Positions 23,501 through 35,415 of a stretch of 64,000 nt of DNA are shown piece after piece; position 1 is the first letter of the stretch; each line of letters begins with the position of its first letter. This stretch comes from Juglans regia. Lineage: Eukaryota > Streptophyta > Magnoliopsida > Fagales > Juglandaceae. The stretch is taken from positions 19,791,370-19,855,369 of the forward strand of contig NC_049904.1 in assembly GCF_001411555.2 (NCBI RefSeq), read 5' to 3'. A program made the translations under genes and the position numbers. The notes under the pieces are model-generated. The model saw only the letters and a list, made by a program, of their open reading frames with translations. It was not told the DNA's origin and searched no databases.

Positions 23501-24751
23501 GGCTAGAGTGAAATCGGATCAAATTTCCTAAGATTTATCAATTAAATGCTTATTTTTCACAATTTCTATTTACACAAGGAAAATGCTTAAGCCATCGACA
23601 CATTCTCCGGACAAATTCTATCGATTTGATTTTTTTTAAATAATTAAAGTGATTTAAAAATATGCATGAAAAAATTACATAAAATAAAAGTATATTTTAC
23701 ACTTACCGGTGAGAATTGTCAGGACACCTTCCGCTGGCCCTAGTAGTTCCCTGTACATAAACACAACATGTTAGGTTCCATACTGTATTTAATATGAATC
23801 TTACTGTATTTAATATTTGGGGTCCATACTGCCTATATGCAACATTTGGCGTATACGAGCATGCATGCAACCACAGGATAATAAATGATTATTTGCCTCT
23901 TTTAGACTTAAGTTGCTCAAAGAATAACTGCCAAGTAATGCTCTCTCTCTCTCTCTCCTTTACAAGAAAAAGTAAACAAAATATTAAATGTGAAGTCAAA
24001 TCTGCTTACAATTGCATGCAAGTTGATCTAAGTTTGCATTGAGGAATTTGCTGCACTAACAAAGGGGCAACTTCCAAATAAAGTGTCACTTTAGGGTCTA
24101 TGTCTGTCACTCATGTAAACCAAAAGGTTTCTATTAACTACTGTCCACGAATCATGGGTTCAAACCTTTGAAAAAAAATCATTCACTAGCCAAATTGGTC
24201 AAGTTTCCACATCTAAATTGGTCTGAAACCGCGTGTTAAAAGGTAAGATTATGCTAATACAATCCAACTACCAACATGGACTAAGTCCAAGGTCTTTGGC
24301 ATGCAAAATTGGAGGTAATTTTCCATATAAAACAAAGAAGAAAGGAAAAAGTTGCAATGAGTATAAGATCATCATCGAGAACAGGGTTGAAGTAGTGAAC
24401 AGTGGGAGGTTGGATTGATTTTGCACGCGCATTGAAGATGGTTTCTTGGTATGATCATTTGCTGCAGCACTGTGTTTTTTGGTGGATTGTGTTGAAAACT
24501 GGATGCACTCAGCACTTACTTTGTTTGATTTTTCCTGTTTTAGCACTTACTTTGTTTTCTTAATTCTTAGTTAGTACTGTAGCTGATTTAAACATGCACT
24601 TGGGTTTTTTTTTTTAATTAATTTATTTATTATAATTTCTTGTTGTTAAGGACTTACTTTAGAAAATTCGTTTGTGGTTGTTGGTGACTAACGGTCTAGA
24701 TTGGGTGACTTCAAAACCTGTGAGAAAAACATTGGAGAGAGAGTGAAAGGA

Positions 24752-24925
24752 GAAATGATATTTGTAGTTATAGAATGCACAAGTATCATGCATTCTTTTG
24801 AAAAAAAAAGAGTAAAGATAGGACGGATATAAAAAAATTAATTTTTTAATAATAGATTCTATTTTTTTTTCTAAAGGAGTACATTGTGCTGGTATAATCT
24901 ATGATTATATTTAGCATCACTTACA
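24752..24925. repeat. Short inverted-repeat element, ATATTTGYAGTY family
   Basis: The left arm AGAAATGATATTTGTAGTTA and the right arm near 24900-24925 are imperfect inverted repeats around an AATTAATTTTTTAAT core. Relatives occur at 25668, 41021, 41600 and 60570. Confidence 0.45.
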
Positions 24926-24929
24926 GTGA

Positions 24930-25117
24930 AAGTATTTCATTTCATCTCATATCATCTTTATAATTTTTTCAAATTTTTATACAAAATATATTAATAATTC
25001 ATTTTTTTTAAATTTCAAAACAATAATAATATTTTAATAATATTTTATTCAACTTTTAACTTTCATATAAAACTATCTCATCTAATTTTATCTTACTATC
25101 CAAACCGTACTTAAAAC
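24930..25117 (-). repeat. GATGAGATG-family MITE-like repeat, copy 3
   Basis: On the plus strand it reads AAAGTATTTCATTTCATCTC and ends ATCCAAACCGTACTTAAA. It is shared with the second unit of the tandem duplication. Confidence 0.6.
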
Positions 25118-25558
25118 TTATCACTACCATTCTTTGGTAAAATCAGTGATAAATTAATGCCAGAAAAACATATTACATGCAATTTTATATTAGAATAGTG
25201 CTATATATATAGATAATTTTATACACAATATTATACATAGTTATTAACTGTGTTTTTTAGGATATAACTGGATTATTCTTAAATGAACACATGATGCTAA
25301 TCCCCTCAATTAATAGAAAAATGATTGGAAGAACTTATTAGGGTCGGTCCATGAAAAAAATTATTTAAAGAACTATATCATGCTACAAAGGATATTATAT
25401 ATGGATTTCAAATTTACTCAAATACAATTTATCTAATTTTTTTAAAAATAATGTTCGAAATTTGCATTCCTTACAAAATATATTTTCTATAGAGTATACG
25501 TAATCTATGACAGTGTGTGATATCATCTTTTGTGGGCCATATTGTACTTAAATATTTT

Positions 25559-26430
25559 GTTGTTAAGGACTATAGAAAATTCGTTTGTGGTTGTTGCCTG
25601 TTGGTGACTAACGGTCTAGATTGGGTGACTTCAAAACCTGTGAGAAAAAAATTGGAGAGATAATGAAATGAGAAATGATAATTATGGACTTAGGAAGTAA
25701 CGCATAGTTATTTGAAAAAAATGAGTAAAGATGAGATCGATATAAAAAAATTAATTTTTTAATAATGAATTCTACTATTTTTTTAAAGGAGTACATGATA
25801 TTTGTATAATTTATGATTATATCAGTATTACTTATGATAAAAGTATTTCATCTCATCTCATCTTATTATTACAAATTTTTTAAATTTTTACATAAAATAT
25901 AATAAATAATTTAACTTTTTCAAATTTCAAAATAATAATAATATTTTAATAATATTTTATTCAACTTTCAAAATCATTTCATCTCATCTCATTTCATTAT
26001 CCAAACTGCACTTAAAACTTATCACTACCATTCTTTGGTAAAATTACTGATAAATTAATTCCAGAATAAAAATTACATGCAATTTTATATTAGAATAATG
26101 CTATATATACATACAGATAATTTTACGCACAATATCATACATAGTTATTAACTGTGTTTTTTTAAGATATAACTGGATTATTCTTAAATGAACACATGAT
26201 GCTAATCCCCTGAATTAATAGAAAAATGATTGGAAGAACTAATTATTAGGGTCGGTCCATGAAAAAAATTGTTTAAAGAACTATATCACGTACAATTTAT
26301 CTAATTTTTTAAAAAATAATGTACGAAATTTGCATTCCTTACAAAATATCTTTTCTATAGAGAGTATACGTAATCTATGACAGTGTGTGATATCATCTTT
26401 TGTGGGCCATATTGTACTTAAATATTTTGT
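25559..26430. repeat. Tandem duplication, unit B
   Basis: It begins TGTTAAGGACTATAGAAAA-like sequence right after unit A and ends with the same TGTGGGCCATATTGTACTTA stretch. It is about 45 bp shorter, partly because unit A's ATATGGATTTCAAATTTACTC segment (near 25397) is missing. Confidence 0.8.
25846..26019 (-). repeat. GATGAGATG-family MITE-like repeat, copy 4
   Basis: The counterpart of copy 3 in unit B, with ATTTCATCTCATCTCATCTTA at the left and TTATCCAAACTGCACTTAAA at the right. Confidence 0.6.
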
Positions 26431-27305
26431 TTTTGGGTGTAAGAGACTCGCATACAGTACTAAATTAAGTTGAATATTTGAAAATGAATCTTAGCAAAGA
26501 ATAAAGAGGCAAGATCCAGTCCGTCTCCAGAATCATATAATACTTTTTCTTGTTTTTATCATAAATACCTATACCCCACCAAAACATATTTCAAACGTAC
26601 GTGGGCCATCTGATCATGTCTTTGCATGGGAAAAATATCCTACTCTCGAACATCAAACCGGCAGACACGCACAGACACTCTTAAATATGACAGACAGCAT
26701 GTGTTGACAATTTTTGTCAACAACCAATTACAGCCGCCAAGGCCAGGGTTTGGTCTCCAATCTAATCGCACGTACACTAGTGCATATATGGAACTAATGA
26801 TATCTCATGCAATGAATTACTGTTAAAGATTGACATGTTCATCGGAATAGATATAAGGGTGGAGATTAATTTGAAGGACAAACTTTAAAATATCACTCTA
26901 ATTACTTGTAGCTGAGTATGCTTATATTATACATAAGAAAAATGTTTTAATTATAAAAAAATTTTATAAAAATAAATCTACCAACTGACGTGTTTTGATG
27001 TGATAAGTTTAATTATAAAATTATTTCAAATACATACTTATAAGTAAACGTGTGCAGGGTGGGAAAGTATATATAACGTTGGAATGTTTATATATAATGA
27101 TTATGTTCGGCAGTATTCAACTCTATTAATAAAATCAATTGGACCGTAAGGGAAGCAAAAAAGCACGATCTCATGATCTTTTGCTTTATCTTCAGTCATT
27201 TTTTTATTTTATTTTTAAACGTGGCTTTCACTTGCTCTAATGTGGAAACTATCATAAGTTCAGACTAGAAAGTCAAACCTGAGCCATCCCCTTGATCATG
27301 GAGGG

Positions 27306-27351
<46 letters not shown>

Positions 27352-27627
27352 TACTCTTTTAAAAATACTTTTTTTTTTTTAAAAGAGCAAGAAGTCACAT
27401 CTACTCTTTTAAAAATACAATAATGACATGCATGGTATTGTCAATATTGCTAAAACTGTACAAAGTGATGCCCTCTAGTCAAGCTGGAAGCTACGTTTTA
27501 ATTCTTTTAAAGGGATAAACTAAATTTCAACTTTCATTTATTTTTTAAGAATATCGATGAATACTTAGATCAGATGATCGATGGAAATTAGTCGTCTTTT
27601 GTCTCATGTTTGATTGATCAGGTTAAT
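26431..27627. other. AT-rich intergenic region with a TA microsatellite
   Basis: I see no supported gene. A TA dinucleotide run of about 43 bases lies at 27307-27349. CTACTCTTTTAAAAATAC occurs twice near 27351 and 27398. Confidence 0.5.
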
Positions 27628-28078
27628 TGTTGAGGACGTGTTTCATCGTCACACACTCTCGACCTCCTGCAATCAAAGAGTAAGAGGACTTGGAGGGTAA
27701 AAGAGGACCCTCCGATGTCTAAATCAGTAATAATATATATGTAATCTCAGAACCAATATCATATTCCAGACTTTCATTAGCGTACCTGGCTTCTTTAAAT
27801 AGAGAATCTGCCTTCTTGAGATCCTTCGGGTTAACTGCCTCATCTGTTATTTGAAACTTGAATCGTCATTCTTATGAGTTATCCATTTGTTTTGAATGAA
27901 CATCTTAACAATATTGGGATAATTGAGCGGGTATTCTCTTTGGTGACTCAGCCTGACCCTATTGGGTTGGAGGGGGTGTTTAGGCCTTAAGTGTCTTGTT
28001 GGGCCGTGGAGGCCCAGGCCCAGGCCCAGGCCCAAGGAGGCACCTCGCGGGCCCCTATGGTGGTATTAGAGTCCTTCC
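27628..28078 (-). repeat. Truncated 3' LTR of the Tat-like element
   Basis: It matches 32054-32495 well (CATTAGCGTACCTG, TTGAGATCCTTC, TATGGTGGTATTAGAG), then similarity ends abruptly. A GGCCCA hexamer is expanded near 28013-28034. Confidence 0.75.
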
Positions 28079-28533
28079 AGTTACCCTGGGAAGTCTTGTC
28101 CCATATTGTGTGATACTTTTATATTAATTTTTTTTAGGTCCCTTCGAATGATTTAACTTGTCCTCCTTTGGTTACCCCATGAGTCCTTATCGTGTGTCAC
28201 GCAATAGGGCTTTTAGATACGAGGGGCGCTCGACCTTGTGATTTGGGCCTAAGCTCCCTCTAGCTACCCCGCGAATCCCTGCCACACGCGAAGCGGTCTT
28301 GGGGCGACGTTTGGGGTTATTCTTCATGATTCTCCCACGACATCTGTCAGAAGTTGATATGCATTCCCCCTTATCTTCCCTCGTCACTATTTATTACGAG
28401 GTGTTGCCTATTTTCTTTTCCTCCCTTTCTATTTTTTCGCGCAAGCTTCCTAGTTTCTTGCATCCAACTTTTTGTGCCCTCCAGTTTCCTTCTTCTTCTT
28501 CCTCTGTCGCATTCTCATGTGTTCAGTGTTTCC

Positions 28534-29290
28534 ATGGCTTCTAGTAAAACCCAAGTCATAGGCTCCTCTCGAGATGGTGGTCCTTCTCGACCCCGCAAGC
28601 CTTCAGCCCCTGGTGATGGCGCCGCTACTAGCCTTAACATTGAAGGAGGCATCTCTCGCTCTACCTTCCAAGGTCACTGTTGGGTTTCCTCCCTGTCTCG
28701 TCACGAACTGAATGGTCCGAGGGACCATTTTAACATCCTCGACTTGGTAGGGTTGATGCCTGGTCAGCGGCATGGAGATGTTGACATTAGAGGTTTGGTT
28801 GTCTCTATTACCCTTTACCTGGCTATGTTTTCAATGGGGCTCCATTTGCCCTCCGTGCGGCCTGTCCAATGCATAGTGTATTTTTTTGGCTTACTGCATT
28901 TTGTGGCGGCGGGTTCTGGATCCCACTGGTGACGATTACCCTGATTTCACCACTCGAAAATTCCTTTCTCTCCATGGATTTAGAAGTTTGGATGAGAATT
29001 TGTGAAGCTTTAGGTCTTGTAGTAAACTGGTGCAGCTTGAGCATAAATATTCCCACACAAAGGATTGGTCGAGGAAGTTTTTCTTTGTTTCGGGAAGGGA
29101 GTGGGAATTTTTGGCAAATGAGGTTTTACATCGAGAATTCCTCATTTGAGCGTCTTGGTTGATCGTTCCCGAAGAACATGACCTTGAGGTCTTGTTGTCT
29201 CCCTGAGAAGAATCTCGCATTCGCTTGGTTCAACCTTGGGCGATGGCAAACCTTAGCTCTACCTAGTCTGACTCCATTTTGACGCCCACT
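28534..29290 (+). pseudogene. Antisense extra ORF, putative gypsy-type transposon domain
   Basis: It opens at ATG 28534 (MASSKTQVIGSSRDGG) behind a CT-rich leader and runs to a TGA at 28930-28932. It carries VSITLYLAMFSMGLHLPSVR, which resembles the L/V-Y.A.F.AGLR.P core of the putative gypsy-type transposon family (Transposase_28). The family's later block HTKDWSRKFFFVSGREWEF is readable in another frame near 29045-29110, so at least one frameshift separates them. Such antisense extra ORFs between pol and the 3' LTR are known from Tat-lineage gypsy elements; their role is unknown. Here it is antisense to gag and pol of the host element. Confidence 0.65.
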
Positions 29291-29344
29291 AATATTGATA
29301 GATTCTTGATGGTACTTAGTTGAGCTCATGTGCTTAGTTGTGAG

Positions 29345-29435
29345 ATCCTTGGTGTCCCCTTGCCCACGAGGAATTCAAAAAGGGGACCGCCCCTAGAGGC
29401 GGTAAATTCAAAAAGGGGACCACCCCCAGAGGCAG
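29345..29435. repeat. Short direct duplication near the pol deletion junction
   Basis: AATTCAAAAAGGGGACCRCC occurs twice, near 29370 and 29406, followed by CC(C/A)AGAGGC. It sits where pol coding ends and may mark the deletion junction or a polypurine-rich segment. Confidence 0.55.
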
Positions 29436-29459
29436 TGGGAAAGAAGAAAAAAGCTCGCC

Positions 29460-30700
29460 TCACGGCAAATTCGACGGATGCCTCCATTGCCTTATAGAAT
29501 CGACTATTGGATCTATCTTGGGGAGAGGGAATCTATCTTTTGGGTAGGCTTTGTTGCGGTCCGTGAAGTCCACACACATTCGCCACTTTTTGTTGGACTT
29601 CTTTACTGAAACCACGTTTGACAACCATCCTGGGTACTGAGTCTCCCTAAAAAACCCGGCTGCCAACAATCAATCCACTTCCTCTGCCATCCTTTGTACT
29701 TATTGGTGCTGAAATTCCTCTTCTTCTATCTAACAGGCCTTGTGTCCGGGTTAACATTTAGTTGGTGTTCTATTACCTCCTTTCTTATTCCTGGCATATG
29801 TTGATGTTTTCATGCAAGGATGTCTTTGTGCTCCTCTAGGAGTTGTATTAGGAGAGTCCTCTCCTCTTTTGCAATCGTAGTCTCGATTCTTACATGGTTA
29901 CTTGGTTGGGCTGGATTGAAAGGCACGAGTTCCAACGGTTCGTCGACTTCTCCTTGCCTCAATGTTTCTTCATCCCTCGTATTTGCCTCTGTCATGAAAC
30001 CTCTGGTGAAGGTGGTGGGTAAGTCCCATCATCATTTTCTCCCAGCTCTATCATTTTTACATCCCACTCTCCTATTTTTAGTTCTTGCACATAGCACTTT
30101 TAGGCAAGCACTTGTTCGCCATGTACCTCGCCAACTCCCACATTCGTAGGAAACTTCATTTTCAGATGGTAAGTAGACGTGATCGCTTTCAAGGCATTCA
30201 AAGTTGGCCGGGCTATAATGGCATTATACGATGATTACATTTTGACCACCAAGAACTCAATCATAGTGGTGGCGAGGTGAGGATCAGTTCCTACTGACAC
30301 AGGTAGTGTGATGGACCTCATGGGTTGGACTGCGTCTCCCATAAATCCCTTCAATGTGGTTAGCACTGGCCGAAACTGACTCGCATTTAACCCCATCTTC
30401 GTAAAAGCATCCCAGAATAGGATGTTGGCTGAGCTTCCGTTATCTATCAATATCCTCATTGTCGTGTAATTTGCCACCAACATTGGGACCACTAATATTT
30501 CATCGTGGGGGGTATACCACCCCTCAGGAGTCCTCTTAGCCAAAAGGAAATTGGGGGTGAGGCCTGCAGCAGCGTCTGTTTCACCGCCCTCTCCACATTG
30601 TAAACTTCTTCATACCTTGCCCATATCGCATACGATTTCCTTTCTACCAAAGTTGGGCCATACCCTCCGGCTATGGTACGAATCTCTCCCAAAGGAGGGT
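29460..30700 (-). pseudogene. Gypsy protease and N-terminal RT remnants
   Basis: 30235-30543 has the aspartic protease signature RILIDNGSSANILFWDAF, with D-N-G in place of the common D-S/T-G; D-N-G is frequent in plant gypsy proteases. 29460-29669 is the start of RT, with AAGFFRETQYPGWLSNVVSV and KWRMCVDFTDRNKAYPKD. Frames between are broken and RT ends before the YVDD region. Confidence 0.8.
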
Positions 30701-30812
30701 TCCACCAATCTGTATCTGGCCTGGGTCGGTGGTTCCTAGGCTCCTATGAGCTCCTCGCCCATTTGGGTGATTCTCTCCTCCTTGGGCTTTCACTTCATCT
30801 GAGTTTACGCTC

Positions 30813-32053
30813 CTATCGAACGTTACCCTTAATTTCTTCAATTTTTTGTTTTAGCGTATGAAAATCTTTGGTCTGATGGCCATTCGTTCTGTGGTACAAA
30901 AAGTATCTTTGCATTTGCCACCTGTAGTCTTCCTCATGTCTAGTCTCCTTCGTACTATCCTGGTCATGCACACTGGAATAATGTACATGGTTTTTGCTAT
31001 AACGTCCCGTGAGCATCTCCCGCTTTTTCTCGTATTGATTCTTCCTTGGTCTACTTTCTTGGATTCTCCTAGTGCCTTCCTTCGATGCACTCTCCTCCTT
31101 TCACCCCGGCCTAGTGGTGAGGGCGATCAGTGTATCTTTGGCATTCACAAAATCGTCCGCCCGATCCATAATTCCCGAAAAGTGGATGGGGTTTTCCTTG
31201 CTAACACGGTCATGAAGGGACTCTTTGGCCAAATTCCCCTTAGTAGTGCTGCCAACATGATCTTTTCGTCGTGATCGTCAACGGTTGTTCTTTCTTTATT
31301 GAACCGTGTCAAATATGCATTTAAAGTCTTGTCTTTCCTCTGTTTTACCGTCTACCGGCTGTCTCCTTTGCCAACTGGCCATAATCTGGGTGATGAACTG
31401 TTTGCCTAGTTCTTTAAAATTCTCAATGGAGGCCGTCTGCAATGCTTTGAACCACCCCCAGGCTGCTCCTTTTAACTTCGAAGGAAAAGTTTTGCATGCA
31501 ATCTCTCCTCAGAACCCATGGGCCTTAAAGGTTTCCAAGTGTTCCATCGGATCCTTGGAGTTGTTGTATATGTCTATCGATGGGACCTTGGATTTTGGTG
31601 GAAGCGGTATCGCCATGATCTCCACGGTGTATGGCAAGTTGGTGCTGGTTAGCAGCTTATCAATTGAAGACGAGGTCCCTGTTTTCTTGGCCATGTTCTC
31701 ATACTTATCAATCAGGCTGTGCAGGTCATGATGCAACTTCTTCGTTTCCTCGTTCTCCTGAAGGGCTTTACCTACACCCTCACTGTGAGCCTCCATCTCC
31801 ACCCTGTCAGCCTGACTGGGCTTCGTGTCTTCCCCTGATGGCCCGTTCTTTGCTTTGAGAACCTTGTTCTCCTTTCACAGTGATTTGACCTTAGTGGTTA
31901 GCCTCCTCACTATTTCTTCCATTTCCACAAGCCTTCCTTCCATGGTTTGTGACGTTTCCTCCTGATCTTTAGTTACTTGAGATTGAGTGGTGGTGGGCAT
32001 GTGAAAATCACGCTGATTGTAGGATAACTGAAGATCCCATAGACGACACCAAC
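30813..32053 (-). pseudogene. Gypsy gag remnants
   Basis: On the minus strand, 31509-31802 includes PPKSKVPSIDIYNNSKDPME followed by HLETFKAHGF, the start of the gag core. 30813-31016 has YFLYHRTNGHQTKDFHTLK, a decayed zinc knuckle (C-X2-C-type positions replaced). An N-terminal coiled region (ETSQTMEGRLVEMEEIVRRL) lies at 31875-32003. Stops between the pieces make it non-functional. Confidence 0.75.
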
Positions 32054-33112
32054 TGTTAAGGATGTGTTTCACTGCCGCACACTCTCGATCTTCTGCAACC
32101 AAAGAGTAAGAGCACTTGGGGGGTAAAAGGGGCACCCTTCAATGCCTAAGTCAGTAACAATATATGTAATCTTAGAACCAAGATATTCCATACTTTCATT
32201 AGCGTACCTGACCTTTTTAAGCAAAGAATCTACCTTCTTGAGATCCTTCAGGTTAACTGCCTCATCCATTCTTTGAAACTTGAATCGCCGTTCTTATGAG
32301 TTATCCATCTGTTTCGAATGAACATCTTAACAATATTGGGATAATTGGGCGAGTATTCTCTTCGATGACTCAACCTGACCCTTCTGGGTTGGGAGGGGAG
32401 GGTGTTTAGGCCTCAAGTGTCTTGCTGGGCCGTGGAGCCCCAGGCCCAGGGATGCACCCCGTGGGCCCCTATGGTGGTATTAGAGCCCTTCCACTAATCA
32501 TCTCGAATCAGTAACTTCTAATTCACTAATCCCTTGAATGTTACCATGCACCATCAATACAAAATGCCCTAAAATTCCTAGAAGGGGCATTTATATCCCT
32601 CCTGGGTTGGGCTGAGCTTATCCTGGAGGCCCAATGATTAGTGGTATAGATAGCCCATGAGTTGCATAAGGAAGAAAAAAGCCCAACGCCTACATGGGAA
32701 ACAAGTCGACGTGCAAAGATGGACACCGCCTACCCTGACACTACCCTATAGACGCTCGTTGTGACAAGGACATGCCGAAGTTAAGGATTGGATACAAAAC
32801 ATGGACATAGATCATGAAAATATCTCCTGTCCCCTGACAGAGCGCACAAAAGATGGCCTCACCCACCCACCTACAACAAAGGAGACAGGGGCCTCTGACA
32901 CGGGCTACAGAGTACCATCTCGACAGGTAGTATAAAAGTCGGACACCAGGTTAGAATTCAGGACTTACGTTCTTTTCCTTACTGAAATTATTTCCAAAGC
33001 ACGAAAAACTGACTTAGGTTTTAGAGGCGATCCTTCAATCCCAAGCCTCTAATTCTCTCTGTGTTTTAGGTCATTGAGCTCAGCATTCGGTGTGCGAAAC
33101 ACATCGTCAACA
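32054..33112 (-). repeat. 5' LTR of the Tat-like element
   Basis: 1059 bp. On the minus strand it starts TGTTGACGATGTGTTTCG and ends AAACACATCCTTAACA. On the plus strand it ends CATCGTCAACA at 33112. Confidence 0.8.
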
Positions 33113-34126
33113 ATTCCCTTTCAGGAAATTATTACCCAAGTACGTTAAATCTTAGTGCAAATTCTGATGTGCAAAATTTGGTGAAACATCTCTTATCATT
33201 TGCAGCAAAACTATTTTGGAAAATGAGATCTATACTTATAATTTTATTTACATAACCTTACGTGCTGATGTGTTAACCAGTGAAAATAGTAAAAATTTTA
33301 AAATTCTAAAATTGTCAAATTAAAAAAAGAAAACACTGATAAAATGAGGCTACCACTCAGTATATAAAATGGGGACTGCATGTGCAAGCCCTTCATTAAA
33401 TATAAAAAGTACCATTTTGATGAGGATATTATTGTAATTTTAAAAAATTTAAAGACAAAATTAACTAGACTTACAATGCAATCTTCAAATGGAAACTGTA
33501 TGTCGCATTGCTCATATAATATTGTGCATAAAATAATATGTATATATATAACTACTCAACTATTTAATTTGTCTACTAGCATGCATGAATGCTTGTTTCT
33601 TGGTTTCACAGCGGAAAAGATGCCGGTTTTATTTTACCTTTTAATTTTCCTATTTTTAAATTTCTTATGGAATCTCATTCGCTTATAAAATAGAGATATA
33701 TACGCACATAAATACTCATTAATCGAATAATTGAATTGGTAGATCCCTTGATTAACGTGATGTTTGAAAATGACATGAACTTGTCCTCATCAACATGTCA
33801 CTCAATAACATATATTTCTACAAGACAAGTACTTCACGTTTTGTTTAGTACATGTACATGACAAATGGAATTGTGGGAAATGCTTAAATATGATAGACAC
33901 ACCAAAGATTTTAAGCCATCTCATGAATTAACCTATTCAGAGGGAATATTGGGTTGGTTCGATAAACCCCAAGAACATGGGTTATTACATTTTGACATCG
34001 ACTTTTATTTTAATGCATGTAAAGCATCCTTTTTTTTTTTTTTTTTGATCTTTTTCAGCCCTATTTTTTCACCCGATCATGACATATAATGTCTGTATGT
34101 GCACAGCAGAACACGTCTTTTGATCA

Positions 34127-34300
34127 TTAGGTCTCGTTTGGTTACGAGTTCAGATGAGATGAAATATTTTGTTAAAAATTGAATGAATTATTGTTATAAT
34201 ATATATATTTTTTAAATTTAAAAAAATTAAATTATTTATTATATTTTATATGTAAATTTAAAAAAATTATAATTATTATATTTTGTGTGCGAGTTGAAGA
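34127..34300 (+). repeat. GATGAGATG-family MITE-like repeat, copy 5
   Basis: It starts GGTCTCGTTTGGTTACGAGT and includes AGATGAGATGAAATATTTTG. The right terminus is missing. Confidence 0.55.
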
Positions 34301-35329
34301 AGCACATCCTGTTTCGTGAATAAATATATAATTCCTATGTTTAGGTTTTCTCTTTTTGTTTTACATTATGATCAGAAGATTCCATTTTATAGACTTAGCT
34401 AGCTAGTTTCTAAAATTATATATGTGTTCTTAATACTTTTATATTTATCTTTTTCGGTTTCACAAGAAAAAAAATTAAAAATTTGATTCAACAGGTAAGA
34501 TTAACGTCAAAATCATAATGGGAAATAATAATAGAAATATAGTGGTGGAGGGGACTAAAGTTTTTCATTAACCTCCTTTTTTTCTTCTCTCTCTCACTCT
34601 TGTTTGGCTCTTATTATTTTCAAATAAAAGTAAAAAAAAAAAAAAAAAAGGATTTGGGGAGCTTTGAGAACAAGTTAAAAAAAAAAGTGTGTTAAATAGA
34701 TTTTCTCGATACAATAAAGCCAAAAAGTAAATAGTAAACAATATTGATTAAATAATTAAGTGAGAGAGAAGGGAACACAATTTATTGTTGGGATTTCTAT
34801 ATATGTTTGGTTTTGGTGATCATAGTACTCTTTTTAAGTATATGATTTCTATATATGGATGTCGTAAATGAATTACTTTTTTTTGAGGTATATGGAGATT
34901 ACTTTTAGTAAATAAATTAATTTTTAGTGAAAGAACAAAAATTTTAATGATCATAGCTCTTAAATTGGATTCCCATGATTGATTACTCTTAAAAACGAAA
35001 CTATATAATTAGTTTGTACAAATTATTTATTATTCAATTAAAACAAAATCCACAATTTTTTTTTTTAAAATGTACCCAAACCTGTTTTAAACATCTCAAG
35101 GATGAAACGTCTTTTTTTTTTTCCTTAATGATTTGTTTGTTTTTAAATTGGTTCAATTTGATAACTTCCTTAGCCAAGCTTGATGACAAATGGTTTTGAT
35201 CCCGGTATCAAAACTTGAAACTGGGAAAAATGTTAAAATTACCATGTCCCTCTCTTACAAGTTCAAACCCATTGTGGAAGGGTCGGCGAAAGTTGTAATA
35301 CTTTCACTCTTCCACAATGGAAGAGTGAT

Positions 35330-35415
35330 CAAAATCTATTTATTATATTTTATGTGAAAATTAAAAAAAATTGTAATGATGAGATGAAACACTTTTACTA
35401 TCTAAATAGATCTTA
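35330..35415 (+). repeat. Fragment of the GATGAGATG MITE family, copy 6
   Basis: Only the right part is present: TTTATTATATTTTATGTGAA, GTAATGATGAGATGAAAC and a TATCTAAATAGATC terminus. Confidence 0.45.

Larger units (their letters stand above)
22060..24640. other. AT-rich intergenic region
   Basis: I see no supported gene. It holds two MITE-like repeats (about 22437-22640 and 23298-23500) and a CT microsatellite (23939-23957). The open frame at 23120-23320 overlaps a repeat boundary and has no domain. Confidence 0.5.
24641..25558. repeat. Tandem duplication, unit A
   Basis: It begins TGTTGTTAAGGACTTAC and ends TACTTAAATATTTTGT. It shares most of its length with unit B, including GACTAACGGTCTAGATTGGG, two MITE-like repeats and GAACACATGATGCTAATCCC. 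Confidence 0.8.
27628..33112 (-). mobile_element. Ty3/gypsy element of Tat type with internal deletion, minus strand
   Basis: The 5' LTR is 32054-33112 (1059 bp). The matching left LTR starts at 27628 and is recognisable only to about 28078. On the minus strand the 5' LTR ends CCTTAACA and is followed by TTGGTGTCGTCTATGGGA, the primer site (not Met-type). Minus-strand gag, protease and the start of RT follow. Pol stops at about 29460; RNase H and integrase are absent. A plus-strand ORF with the gypsy-type transposon domain lies between pol and the left LTR. I found no target duplication (TTAAT against ATTCC), so one end is probably truncated or recombined. Confidence 0.8.

Noticed and set aside
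28823..29329. Minus-strand frames opposite the antisense extra ORF
   Set aside because: They are shadows; the plus-strand frames hold the family-like segments.
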